Assembly (NCBI GenBank): GCA_019009955.1
Contig: CM032232.1
Location: forward strand, 76,583,501-76,647,500
Length of the DNA: 64,000 nt
Origin: Riptortus pedestris
Taxonomy: Eukaryota > Arthropoda > Insecta > Hemiptera > Alydidae
Direction of reading: 5' to 3'
Under the pieces are notes generated by a model. The model had not been told where the DNA came from and made no database searches. It saw only the letters and a list, made by a program, of their open reading frames with translations. Shown piece by piece: positions 1-10,598 of this stretch. The first letter of the stretch is position 1. Every line of letters begins with the position of its first letter. A program made the position numbers and the translations under genes.

Positions 1-149
1 TGTTCGAAATTCCTCCCCTCTAAAGCCCCCCCCCCTCTCCCTCTGGTCCTATTTCTTTCTTTTTATATAAAACGACTAAATATCGAGTTTGATGACGATC
101 AAACAAAAATTGCGATCACTAGAGCCTTAACAGACTAATATATATATAT
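1..149 (-). mobile_element. HINE-like element copy 1, 3' side (cut by window edge)
   Basis: This is block B of the dominant repeat family read on the minus strand: the C run near 30, the segment resembling TCGAGTTTGATGACGATCAA, and the AGAGCCTTAACAGAC motif just before the (TA)n tract. The copy continues at 6670-6803 on the other side of the Gypsy insertion. Its 3' end lies outside the window. Confidence 0.75.
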
Positions 150-697
150 TGTTACGTTTTTGTATTACCAAAACCAGTAATAAACGTTTTTAATAAGAGT
201 TCTTTTGGATTGCAAAATTAAATACTCGCAAGTTTCACAGTTTTTATCACTGCCAAATTTATTTCACAATGCACAATAAACTTGGTGATTATTCTTAATT
301 ACTACTCACAGTATAGACTGAGAGCGTTACTGTTCTTCAATGAGTCACAGTCCAATAATTCACTGACATTCACAGAAAGACGGCACTGCACTGTCCTTTA
401 CTTCGCGGCACTGCACTGTCTTAAACACGGCACTAAACTGTTACTTACAGTCACGGCACAAGACTGTTCTTCTTATAAAACACTTTACCGCACTGTACTA
501 AGTCGCACTGTAGCACTGATGTGTCCATCAATATCGTTGAACATAAACTGACTGACTCGCAGCTTGCTGGTGCCTTATATATAGGTGGTCGGCATAGATC
601 AAAGGGGAATGTTCTAGTTCATTCCAGGCTAGGCGGGGCGAGCCCAGTAGCGTCTCGATCTCTTTGATCTACGCCGCCTTTCCAAATACGCGACTCT

Positions 698-734
<37 letters not shown>

Positions 735-791
735 TCTCTCTTCTCTCTCTCTCTCTGAAGAAATTATTCATCTATTTAATTTTCGCAAACA
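150..791 (-). repeat. 3' LTR of the Gypsy element
   Basis: Almost identical to 6021-6669; the only clear substitution outside the CT tract is in CTCGCAAGTTT versus CTCGCAAGGTT. The CT tract (695-757) is shorter and more interrupted than in the partner. Four or five degenerate CGGCACTGCACTGT-type repeats lie at about 379-520. An 89-codon open frame at 282-551 is antisense to the element, exists in both LTRs and is not a gene. Confidence 0.95.
258..263 (-). promoter_or_regulatory. Polyadenylation signal AATAAA in the 3' LTR
   Basis: The plus strand reads TTTATT, hence AATAAA on the element strand, about 108 nt before the LTR end and downstream of the predicted start of R. The same signal occurs at 6129-6134 in the other LTR. 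Cleavage-site position is inferred. Confidence 0.5.
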
Positions 792-803
792 CTTGCCGCC
801 CAC
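792..803 (-). other. Polypurine tract of the Gypsy element
   Basis: On the minus strand GTGGGCGGCAAG directly abuts the 3' LTR and follows the pol stop codon TAA (804-806) without a gap. The position fits plus-strand primer function; the tract is short and has a pyrimidine interruption. Confidence 0.55.
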
Positions 804-3800
804 TTAAGCCTTTTCGTCCCGAATAGGCTCAATATCGCCGTTGCCATACTTGGCTAGTCGCTCTAGGTGTAGACCACTTTCATCTTAGACCTTGGATTGT
901 GGTATCTCTGTATCCGGTAGACAACGTCGTTCAATCTCTTTATCACCTTGTAAGGTCCCTCCCAGTGCATTTGCCAATTTCGGGGATATTCCTTTCTTTC
1001 GTTGTGGGTTAAATAGTAGAACCATTTGCCCTTCAGTGAATCCTTCCGTATTTGCTGCCCGATCATATCTGGCTTTCATCTTATCACCTGTCATTTTAAT
1101 ACGGTTGCGTACAAACTCATGGAGCTCATGCAGGTCTTCCTGTGCCTGGGGAGTATTTCCAATTGTCCTTCGCAGGACGGTCCCCGGGTTTGGCCCCAAA
1201 TTCCCAAATCCGCTGGTAGTCTTAATTCTGCTCCAAATAAGATTTTTGCCGGAGAGTACAGTGAGGTGGAATCATGGATTGCCGACCGGTAAGCCAGTAG
1301 TAATTTGGGTATGTGCACATCCCAATCCCTTTTTGTTGTGTGCTAACCACTTTTCTGAGGTATTCCTCCAGTGTCCGATTAAATCTTTCGACCATGCCAT
1401 CAGATTGTGGATGAAGCGGTGTCGTTCTTGTCTTTTTGATGCCATACAATTCACACATTTCCTTGAATATGGCCGATTCGAAATGTCGGCCCTGGTCAGA
1501 ATGGAAGTTCTATTGGAACCCCGTATCGGCACACCCAATTATTTACAAAGGCATCTACAACCGTTTTCGACTCCTGGTTTGGGATGGCATATACTTCGGG
1601 CCATTTACTGAAGTAGTCCATTACAACTAGGACATACCGGTTTCCAGCCTCACTGACAGGGAATGGACCAGCAACATCCAAGGCTATCCGCTCGAAAGGG
1701 GCGCCTGCGTTGTAACAGCTGAAGTTTGCCACGACTTACTTTCTCGTTGGACCCTTGGCTGCAATGCAACTGCTCGCAATTGGCTATCCAATCGGTTACA
1801 GATTGCTGACATCCCACCCAGGTAAAATCGTTGTTTTTATCTTTTCCAGGGTTTTTGTAATGCCCAGATGGCCGCCGCTGGGGACCATTATGGAACTGCT
1901 TCAATACCTCATTTATCTTGGAAGTGGGCACGACAATTAGGTCGGTTGTGGTTTTGCCATCTGCACTCTCCCAAGATCGATATAAGCAAGGCCCTCTACC
2001 AGTTTTTAAGGCTATTCCACTGTACCCAGTATGATTTCGCAAGTGGGCTTTCAGCTGATGTCTCATTTCGGGTTGGTTTTCTGATTGCATTCCTTAGCCG
2101 ATATAATCTTCGCAAGAATCGGGTCATCTTTCTGAGCCTTCGACCAGTCCTCGTCTGAGCCAATACGGGTAAGTCGCACATCAATCACGCTTTCCTCTTT
2201 CTCGGCTTTAGTACAATGTTTTGCATTCTATGTTACAAGGCCGTCTTGAAAGGGCATCAGCGTTATTTTGTGTTTCCCACCTTTTCGATGCTCGATGCTG
2301 AAGTCATAGCTCTGCAGACGTTCGATCCATCGTGCCAGCTGACCTTCTGGGTTCTTAAACTGCAGCAGCCAACGTAGTGCGGAGTGGTCTGTTCTTAAGG
2401 TGAAGTGTTGACCGTACAAGTATTTGTGGTAATGCTTCTGACGCACTCCAACACTGCCAGAAGCTCCCGTCGGGTAACACAATAATTTCTTTCGGGGCTT
2501 GGAGAGTACCCTGCTGTAGTAGCCAATGACTCTTTCTGCCCCATCAACTATTTGTGAAAGTACTCCTCCTATTCATAGCCACTGGCGTCCGTATCAATTA
2601 TGAACTTCTGTCCAGCGATTGGATAGGCAAGGACAGGTGATGTGCACAAGAGCTCCTTGAGCCTCTGGAAAGCATCTTCCGCTGCTCACACTCCAGTGGT
2701 ATGATCGCGACTTTTTTGGTTAGCTCGTGCAAGCTGGCAGCTACCTGAGCGAAGTTTGGCACGAATCTCCTGTAGTATGTGCAAAGCCCCAGGAAGCTAC
2801 GCAGCTCGTGAAGATTTCGTGGTCCGAGGCCAGTCCTTTACTGCCCGTATTTTGTCCTCGTCAGTGGAGATGCCCTCTGCTGTTACCCGATGTCCCAAGT
2901 ATTTGACCTCCTTCTGAAACAGAGCACATTTTCTCTTTATGCTTAACTTCAGCCCAGCTGCTGTTATGCGACTAAATACTCTTCATCCAGGTTTTTAAGA
3001 TGTTCTTCAAAAAGTCTTCCCCATAACGATTATGTCATCTAGATACACCAAGCAAGTCTTCCAATTGAGACCCTTTAGCACACACGTTCCATTAAACGCT
3101 CAAAAGTAGCTGGGGCGTTGCAGAGCCCAAATGGCATCACCTTGAACTGCCATAAACCATTGCTAAGCGCTAAAGGCGGTTTTCTCTTTGTCCTTATCGG
3201 CTATCTCTACTTGCCAGTAGCCGCTTTGCAAGTCCAAGGTAGAAAACCATTTCGTTCCAGACAACGTGTCTAAGGTGTCGTCAATTCTTGGCAGCGGATA
3301 ACTGTCTTTCTTGGTAACGTCATTGAGTTTTCTGTAGTCGACGCAGAATCTGGTGCTGCCGTCTTTCTTCTTTACTAGAACTATTGGCGAGCTCCACGGA
3401 CTCGAAGATGGTTCAATGACTCCATTCCGCTCCATTTCGTTGACAAGTTCTTTAAACTTCGTTCCGCTTCGCTAGGGGAACACTCCTGGGTGCCTGTTTT
3501 ATAGGTCTCGCTTCACCGGTATTTATTTCATGTTTCACTACAGCTGTTTCTAACCTGGGCTTTTATTGCTTAGGGCGAAGACGGATGCATGTGCTCTTAG
3601 CAACTCCTTTGCCTTGTTTCTTTCAGGCGATGTCAGTCCTTTCATCCACTTTTCCTCTTCTTCTGCAAGTAGTTCGCGCTCCTTGGCTGTCATTTTTGGG
3701 CATCCTGAATTTTTGGCACAGTTAATTATTGCTTCTGCTGGCTCACATTGACACTATTTCAAAAATTTTATTAATGATCTTCTCATTGTTGGATAGGTTA

Positions 3801-4447
3801 AGTACTCTCACCGGAGCTCGTCCATCGTCGCAGGTTTTCACGAGGGCTTTAGCTGTTATAATGTCATCTTTAAGTTCTTTAGGTTCTACTACCCACAACC
3901 GGTTATCCTCACAATCTTCTTCCACACGCGCCCATACTAAGGTTTCCGACTGGGGTGGTAATTTCTGGCGTCCGACGGTAAATAGCCTCCTTACTGTGGT
4001 CTTGCTCTCATATCCAACATCCAAAGGTATCTCGACGTTGCGCCAGACCATAACTTGTTGACCCATGTGCAGATTGATTACCATGGGCTATCATGAAGTC
4101 TGCACCGATGATCACTTCGTCCACTATGTCGGCGACAACAAGTACATGATCTGCGCTAGTGTTGGCGATAGTCAGTCGAACCTTGGCTCTTCCATAGACG
4201 GTGGCTGAGTCCCCAGTAGCAGTTGCGCAGTCGAACGTCGCTTAATGGTTCCACTGATCCTTTTACCAAATCGGGCCTAATGATGGACTGCGACGCCCCT
4301 GTGTCTAGGGTGAGGACCTGCTTTCTCCCGTTGATGAGCCCACGAGCTGTAAGGTTGCTATTCTGCTGTTGTATTGTGGAAATGGAGATTGTGGAGCCAA
4401 CGGTTGTAGGAGCTAGCTCTTGCCCCTCAGTGCTAGCTCGTTTTAGT
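804..4447 (-). pseudogene. pol: Gypsy pol: protease, reverse transcriptase, RNase H, integrase (frame-broken)
   Basis: Reading from high to low coordinates: the aspartic protease has LDTGAS at 4291-4308 and a flap-like IIGADFMIAHG near 4081-4120. The reverse transcriptase has VDYRKLN and FSTLDLQSGYWQV within 3163-3435 and the catalytic YLDDI at 3031-3045. RNase H has DTDASG at 2578-2595 and TDHSALRWL within 2228-2482. Integrase shows remnants of its zinc finger (1650-2090), ALDVAGPFP (1496-1732), SDQG (1489-1500) and GMVERFN exactly 35 residues after that Asp, i.e. D,D(35)E. A C-terminal GPY module (GPYKVIKRL) lies in 863-1066. The stop TAA is at 804-806. These pieces fall in several frames, with breaks in protease, RT, RNase H and integrase, so this copy cannot make one Pol chain unless some breaks are sequencing errors. 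Residues around the breaks still match the family. Confidence 0.92.
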
Positions 4448-5978
4448 TTAACGGTATCTCTTGAGATTTTGGGTTATTCGACCGTTTGTTCTCTCTCGGA
4501 GGCGAAACAGATATTCACCTTTTCTTTGGTGACAGTTACGTAGAAAATGGCCGGCCTTACTGCAGTTGAAGCATTTCGAGCGTGATCTGTTCCTTTGCTC
4601 CTCCATTATTCGCTTGACCCATTCTTCTCTGTCGCTCCTTGAGATTTCGGCGTCATTTTGAATATCGGCCTCAAGACGTCGCACCTTGTGGACTTGTGGT
4701 TTTGAAATTAATTTAGCGGTCTCCTGGGCTAGCGCATATGAGATGGTTTCAGCAAAAGATGATTTCTGCATGGCGCATACCGCAAATTTAACATCTGGAT
4801 CTCGAATACCATTCACAAATGCTTCAATCTTGAACTGATCTAGAAACGGATGATTTTCACCTGGGTAAGTCAGTTGGACTAGACGTTCGATTTCCATGGC
4901 AAAATCTTGGAGCGTCCTCATTCGGTTTTTGCACTCTGCCCCGTAACTCCATCCTGTACAGTTCTCGCTTATGCTCACCGCCAAAACTTGCGCTGTAAGG
5001 TCACCATGATGTCCTCATAATTATTTCTGCAAGCGGCCGGTAAACTCTCCAGGACTTCTGCAGCGGTTCCCTTCAGTGCCAAAATCAATTCTACCGCTTT
5101 CTCTTCATTATTCCATCCGTTTCTACTGGCCACTGTCTCAAATTGGAATTTAAAAACATTAAATGGTACATTACCGTCAAAAGTTGGGGTCTTTATCTTG
5201 CTGGATTGTTCTGAAATGAGCCTCACCGGACCCTCTCGAACATGTAGATTATCCATTTGGAATTGTAACTCACGTATTTCATCGTCTATCTTTCGTTCTA
5301 GGTTGGTCATTTTCTCTTCAACATTCTTCTTAATGCCACAGAGTTTTTTCATCAAACTCGCCGACCCTCTGTTCTATCGCTCCCACTCGTTTGTCCAAAC
5401 ACCTCTGATATTTCGTGGAGTTTTTGGTTTGTTCTAGAGGCTTCCTGGAATTTTTCTTCTAACCTCTCGCAATTAGCTCTAGATGCTTCTTCTAATCTTT
5501 CGTAATTAGCTCTAGAAGCTTCCTGGAATTCTTGTCTGACTTCCGCTAAGATTTTCTCGCTGTTACTTTTAGAAGCTTCCTGGAATTCTTGTCTGACTTC
5601 CGCTAAGATTTTCTCGCTGTTACTTTTAGAAGCTTCCTGGAATTCTTGTCTGACTTCCGCTAAGATTTTCTCGCTGTTACTTTTAGATGCTTCTTCTAAT
5701 CTTTCGTAATTAGCTCTAGAAGCATCCAAAAGTTTCTGGTTATTTTCCATCATAGCGGCTAAAATTGCATTTAAGTCTAAATTGCTGCTTGACATAAGAG
5801 TACTTACAGCAATGTCCTTCTTTATCGTCAAAATCGTGTGTACTTATATCAAATTTCCTTGCCTTTGGAATTCATCTGTCAACCGTCTTTGTAGTTCAGC
5901 CTTGTTTCCTGTTATTGGCAGATTCAATTTAGCCAGCTCCTTCTTCAGATGTTCCACTTTTAGTTCTTCAAACTTCAT
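4448..5978 (-). pseudogene. gag: Gypsy gag with N-terminal SAP motif, coiled-coil repeats and CCHC knuckle (frame-broken)
   Basis: I place the start at the ATG at 5978, not at the next in-frame ATG at 5831, because the first 30 residues form a SAP-like helix-extended-helix motif (LKVEHLKKELAKLNL), common at the N-terminus of insect Gypsy Gags. An in-frame TAA at 5844-5846 follows; the same frame stays open to 5352 and encodes a coiled coil with three perfect 19-residue repeats. Capsid-like sequence (TPTFDGNVPFNVFKFQFE) lies in 4975-5355 and 4448-4984 in other frames. The nucleic-acid-binding knuckle CFNCSKAGHFLRNC is at 4532-4573, with CX2CX4HX4C spacing. At least three frame breaks plus the stop interrupt it; one near 4990 is at a run of four T. 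The gag/pol border is approximate. Confidence 0.88.
5515..5685 (-). repeat. Three perfect 57-bp tandem repeats within gag
   Basis: Units at 5515-5571, 5572-5628 and 5629-5685 are identical. On the minus strand each encodes EASKSNSEKILAEVRQEFQ (19 residues), extending a coiled coil in frame. Partly matching units lie on both sides (ASRANYERLEE type). Perfect identity points to recent expansion. Confidence 0.95.
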
Positions 5979-5999
5979 TTTTGTTGATTTTAATTTTGC

Positions 6000-6018
6000 A
6001 ATCCCACTTCTGACACCA
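6000..6018 (-). other. Primer-binding site, tRNA-Leu type
   Basis: The plus strand reads AATCCCACTTCTGACACCA, the 3' end of typical animal tRNA-Leu including CCA, so the element strand is complementary over 19 nt. It lies two bases inside the 5' LTR. Confidence 0.88.
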
Positions 6019-6020
6019 GT

Positions 6021-6561
6021 TGTTACGTTTTTGTATTACCAAAACCAGTAATAAACGTTTTTAATAAGAGTTCTTTTGGATTGCAAAATTAAATACTCGC
6101 AAGGTTCACAGTTTTTATCACTGCCAAATTTATTTCACAATGCACAATAAACTTGGTGATTATTCTTAATTACTACTCACAGTATAGACTGAGAGCGTTA
6201 CTGTTCTTCAATGAGTCACAGTCCAATAATTCACTGACATTCACAGAAAGACGGCACTGCACTGTCCTTTACTTCGCGGCACTGCACTGTCTTAAACACG
6301 GCACTAAACTGTTACTTACAGTCACGGCACAAGACTGTTCTTCTTATAAAACACTTTACCGCACTGTACTAAGTCGCACTGTAGCACTGATGTGTCCATC
6401 AATATCGTTGAACATAAACTGACTGACTCGCAGCTTGCTGGTGCCTTATATATAGGTGGTCGGCATAGATCAAAGGGGAATGTTCTAGTTCATTCCAGGC
6501 TAGGCGGGGCGAGCCCAGTAGCGTCTCGATCTCTTTGATCTACGCCGCCTTTCCAAATACG

Positions 6562-6639
<78 letters not shown>

Positions 6640-6669
6640 GGATTATTCATCTATTTAATTTTCGCAACA
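6021..6669 (-). repeat. 5' LTR of the Gypsy element (promoter copy)
   Basis: Partner of 150-791. On the element strand it runs from TGTTGCGAAAATT to CAAAAACGTAACA. A long pure CT tract (6567-6636; GA on the element strand) lies in U3 upstream of the TATA box. Confidence 0.95.
6422..6455 (-). promoter_or_regulatory. TATA box and TCAGT initiator in the 5' LTR
   Basis: On the minus strand CTATATATAAG (6445-6455) is followed about 30 nt downstream by TCAGT (6422-6426), the arthropod initiator motif, in the repeated context GTCAGTCAGTT. This would set the U3/R border near 6424. The 3' LTR has the same TATA at 574-584. The start site is inferred from spacing. Confidence 0.6.
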
Positions 6670-6803
6670 ATATATAATTTTGAACTGACCTCATTTTCTT
6701 CTTCTCCTGGGTAGGATCGATGGACATTTGAAGACATTTTACGAAAACCACGTCATGAGTACGACCTCAATAGCTGATTTCCCTTAAGGGAAATCTGCTA
6801 AAA
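6670..6803 (-). mobile_element. HINE-like element copy 1, 5' side (block A)
   Basis: After the LTR comes ATATAATTTTGAACTGACC, then GGATCGATGGACATTTGAAG, CGTCATGAGTACGACCTCAA and the terminal palindrome GATTTCCCTTAAGGGAAATC followed by TGCTAAAA. It completes the copy begun at 1-149. Confidence 0.85.
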
Positions 6804-7274
6804 TCTGTTGTATGTATTCTAGTAGAGGGACTTGGCTATTGGGAGAGCCGGACGCGCGCTGAGTAATATGGAGCGTAAGGCGTGCAAGCTGTTCTGCAAG
6901 ATTTAATCGAGACGCGTTAAGAAAGAATTTCCCCTGCCTATTTATGGGCGTCATTCTGAGAAGGGTTATTAAAATGCTTTATGGGGTATTTCCTCAGCAG
7001 ATATTCCTCTATCAATCACTGTAACGGTGACAGGCGCCGCTAGTGATCGTCACTGCCTAAATCATCTCATAGGTCCTGCTTGGCGGAACCTAATACCAAT
7101 TTAAGGTTTTAACACATTTCCCTAATATCAACTAGCCTGAACCTGATATCAACTTGGTTTTTCTCTAATTGACCAAATCGAATGATTAATCCAATTCTAA
7201 TTTATTGAAGTTAACCAGCATTCTTTCCTTACTTGCAAAAGCACAGAAAATTCCTTCTTCAGGCTTGCACCGAC
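6804..7274. other. Unassigned sequence
   Basis: Slightly richer in G+C than the surroundings (about 6830-7080, e.g. GGAGAGCCGGACGCGCGCTG). No open frame, repeat or RNA gene recognised. Confidence 0.4.
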
Positions 7275-7346
7275 TTTTAGCAGATTTCCCTCAAGGGAAA
7301 TCAGTTATTGAGGTTGTACACACGACGCGATTTTCGAAAAATGGGG
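7275..7346 (+). mobile_element. HINE-like block A fragment
   Basis: TTTTAGCAGATTTCCC, then the palindrome with one change (CCCTCAAGGG), GTTATTGAGG, CGACGCGATTTTCGAAAAAT. The copy is cut here, and block B resumes at about 7476. Confidence 0.85.
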
Positions 7347-7382
7347 ATTGCAATGAACAGGTGACCATATTTTCTAGCCAGT

Positions 7383-7470
7383 TTGAATGATGAATCTAAG
7401 AATCGAACCTTCTAATCTACGATTACTTTTTTTTATTGAGACCAGTCCTCTTAACTAAATTGCTAACCGT
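7383..7470 (-). other. tRNA-like sequence (degenerate tRNA or SINE head)
   Basis: On the minus strand a segment has the order of tRNA internal promoters: TAGCAATTTAGTTAAGAGG (A-box-like) and, about 45 nt later, GGTTCGATTCT, a near-perfect B box. It also has an A8 run, and I could not build a full cloverleaf, so it is probably a tRNA pseudogene or SINE head. It separates two halves of a HINE copy. Confidence 0.4.
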
Positions 7471-7475
7471 GTCCC

Positions 7476-7800
7476 AAATATATATTTGTCTGTTACCGCT
7501 CTAGCGGTCGCTCTCTCGATATATAATCGTTTTATGTAAAAAGTAAGTTAGAGTCCTTTAACATCAGAAATCGTGATAATGGAGGGGGGGCGTTAGAGGG
7601 GGGCATTTTGAAAATTCGAAGTATCTCCGTTATTGCACGTCGGATCTAAAAATTGTACAGAATCAATCTTATTTTAAATCTAATTGCTTATAAATGTTGC
7701 TATATTCTTTTATCTCTAATATCTAATGTTAACTAAGATATTTGGAAATTTTGGTTTTCAGCTCTCAGTAAACTCCCACTCCTAGTCATCTCGTATTGCC
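7476..7800 (+). mobile_element. HINE-like block B fragment
   Basis: TTTGTCTGTTACCGCTCTAG, a G run near 7585, AAATTCGAAGTATCTCCGTT, GCACGTCGGATC and the CAGTAAACTCCCACTCCTA segment follow in the family order. It is likely the remainder of the copy begun at 7275. Confidence 0.75.
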
Positions 7801-8468
7801 AATAACCTGTTATATTATTTTACTGTTATATAATTTTACCTTCTTGTTTCGAAAATGCATATTTGGTCTATACAACACTAATTAATTGTTTCAATCAAAA
7901 CTAAAGATCATATCTGTTATAGGCATAAATCACACTAGTAATAAGAAGGTTTAGAAGGGGGGAGTGGATGAACTTTAAAAAAAAAAAATCCAAATAACTC
8001 CTATAACACTTTGGCGTTGGAGACGTGGTAAACCGGTGTGTTCCATTCCTAAGTGGACAATAGATATCACTAAAGTTAAGTACTCACTAAATAAGATAAT
8101 AACATATCTAGTCTCACCCTTGGTAGGAAGGGGTTAACGTATTAGATATGAATCGAATTATTTTATATTATAGTTTATTCAATAAAATTAGTTGTAACCC
8201 AAATACTTTATATAGCAATTTATATTTTTTGTTTTCTCCCTAAAGGAAACCAAGTGGCTTTTGGGAGTTTTACATGAAGCTTTATAGGTATCATATGTCC
8301 AGCGCTATCCACAAGTATGCATTTTTAGAGAATAATACCTGACATAATCTCTTCCTGAATCATTTCAGCTCAAAGGGAATATGATCGTAAATACTGTTTG
8401 GGTGAGTTCTACACGTGATTAGATGGTTGAAGATTCCATTTCTGTGAAGGTATATTAATGAAGTATAC
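7801..8468. other. Unassigned A+T-rich sequence
   Basis: A short G-run segment near 7955-8010 may be a very degraded HINE block B. Otherwise nothing recognised. Confidence 0.35.
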
Positions 8469-8951
8469 AAAGTCCGTCACACAGGGGGTGTGTTAACTAA
8501 GCAGATTTCTCACGTGCGCCACGTATTTGCATTTAATTCAAAACTTAAAAGTTCGATGAGAACAATATTTGGTATTTGAGCTTAAAATAAAGTGCTTCAT
8601 AACATAATAGAATATTGTTAATATGAGATGACTGGGAGTGGGGGTTTACTGAAGATCGAAAACTAAAAAATGCAAATATCTCAGTTAATAATCAAGATAG
8701 TGAAGAAACGTACATAACAACATTTATAGAATATTACATTTGCAATAAGATTGGTTCTATACAAGCTTTCGATCCGACGCAATATAACGGAGATATTAAG
8801 AATTTTCGGAATTCTCCCATCTAAACCCCCCCCCCTCCTCCTGGTCCGATTTCAGTCGTTAACGAACTTAATCTTTCTTTTTGTATAAAACGATTATATA
8901 TCAAGTTTAGTAACGATAAGACAAAAATTGCGACCGTTAGAGCGGGAACAG

Positions 8952-9026
<75 letters not shown>

Positions 9027-9140
9027 GTTTCGAACAGACCTCATTTTCGTCATATCCTGAGTAGGTCCGATGGACATTTGAAGAAAAATTTCGAAAATCG
9101 CGTCATGAATACGACCTCAATAGCTGATTTCCCTTAAGGA
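8469..9140 (-). mobile_element. HINE-like element, nearly complete, middle module type IV
   Basis: The 3' tip is at 8469-8515 (AGTCCGTCACACAGGGGGTG); its hairpin has changed in both arms (G to A, C to T), so most of the pairing is kept. Then come a module with GTGCGCCACGTATTTGCATTT, block B (8655-8950), (TA)n(CA)n at 8955-9027, and block A ending in GATTTCCCTTAAGG. The last bases of the 5' end are lost. The poly-Ile/Tyr open frames over the TA tract are not genes. Confidence 0.85.
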
Positions 9141-10098
9141 AGAGAAGGTTGTCGTGAGTGTTATTTGAAATATCTAAATGTTTAACCAATGAAGCAGTGC
9201 TAAGGTTTAGACTAGACGGATTCGCCCCCCCCCCAAATAAGTTTAAGGAATTTTTCAAATCGTAGTAGGTTCATATATTATTTAAAACGGTAGCAGAGGT
9301 TGGCATTAGTTTAAGAAGGGCTTTAGGTTTCGTCACAGCTGCTTTGCTGTAGTTTTATGCCATACTCTGGAGCACTGATAAGCTTCGGAAAGATATCTGT
9401 CACAACAGCTGTTTAATAGAATGCAATATGTCGGATTAGCTTTAATATTTTCATCTCTCTTTTAGTGACCTTTTTACTTTGCATTAGAATTCAATCACTC
9501 TTGACATTGTCATTTTTTTATGATTTCAATTTATCTCGACCACTATTAACGGTGAAACGATTAAAAAAGATAAATATATACTTTGTTCTTAAAGCCTACC
9601 CACTTAAAATGTCGTCTCCTACTTCAATAGCATTCCTTTCCAATACAAGACCTTTCGATTTACGGATACAAGTAGACACTCTAAGTGTAAAAAAATATTG
9701 ACTAAATAAACTCTTATTGATTTTAAACATTTATTCCTTAAAATGATTCATTTTTGATTGATTTCCGGACTAATATTAGTTTAAACACACATACTTATAA
9801 CATAAATTCAGCTTTATTTAACATTATGTATCAATGAACTGAGTATTGTTCAACAAGATTCCATATTATGTTCTTTAGCTTCCTAATGATTTCTTTTTTA
9901 ATCCTTCTCTAATAAAATCCGTTTTTTATACAATTTCACCGCAGGTGGACGCTTTAAATTAATAAATCTGAAGGAAATATTATTTTCTGATGTTCTTTCT
10001 TTTTGAATTGGTCTTCAACATCTAGAACTAAAAATAAGCCCTCCACCTGTTCACCTTATATGCAGCTTGCTGTAACATGAGTTGGGGGACTCAGAGTT
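9141..10098. other. Unassigned A+T-rich sequence
   Basis: A C run at 9226-9234 and one 78-codon frame (9465-9701) with no recognisable similarity. No repeat family recognised. Confidence 0.35.
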
Positions 10099-10513
10099 AA
10101 AAAAAGTCCGTCACGCAGGGGCTGCGTAAACTAAGCAGATTTCCCACGTGAAGTTATACAATAGACAAATCTCTATACGATAGCCGAACAGTTACGGCCG
10201 AACTAGCTTTTGGCGGGAAACTCACTCGTCCATTATCGGCCACGTTTAATAAGAATGCAAATATCTCGGTTAATATTCAAGATAGAGAATAAATGTATAG
10301 AACAATATTTATAGTAAATTTAATTGGCAATAAGATTGGTTTTATACAATTTTGTGATCCGAATTCGAATTTTCGAAAATCCCCCCTTTAAACCCCCCTC
10401 CCACTGGTCCGATTTCAGCCATTAACGAACTTGATCTGTCTTTTTGCATATAACGTTTAAATGTCGAGTTTGGTAACGATCAAACAAAAATTACGACCGC
10501 TAGAGCGTTAACA

Positions 10514-10598
<85 letters not shown>

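Larger units (their letters stand above)
150..6669 (-). mobile_element. Ty3/Gypsy LTR retrotransposon, complete by ends, coding frames broken
   Basis: The element is about 6.5 kb, bounded by direct LTRs at 150-791 and 6021-6669, both TG...CA on the plus strand. Reading on the minus strand gives 5' LTR, tRNA-Leu primer-binding site, gag with SAP motif, coiled-coil repeats and CCHC knuckle, then protease, reverse transcriptase, RNase H and integrase, a short purine-rich tract and the 3' LTR. This domain order (integrase after RNase H) places it in Metaviridae (Ty3/Gypsy). There is no room for an env gene, since pol ends about 12 bases before the 3' LTR. The flanks show a 4-bp ATAT duplication (146-149 and 6670-6673) inside a (TA)n tract. 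LTRs differ by about one substitution plus microsatellite and end-proximal length changes, so insertion looks recent, yet gag and pol carry many frame breaks. Confidence 0.95.

Noticed and set aside
282..551. 89-codon frame, repeated identically at 6153-6422
   Set aside because: It is LTR sequence antisense to the Gypsy element; identity reflects the two LTRs, not gene conservation.
807..6018. An env gene making the Gypsy element an infectious-type errantivirus
   Set aside because: Pol ends directly at the polypurine tract and there is no space for a third gene.
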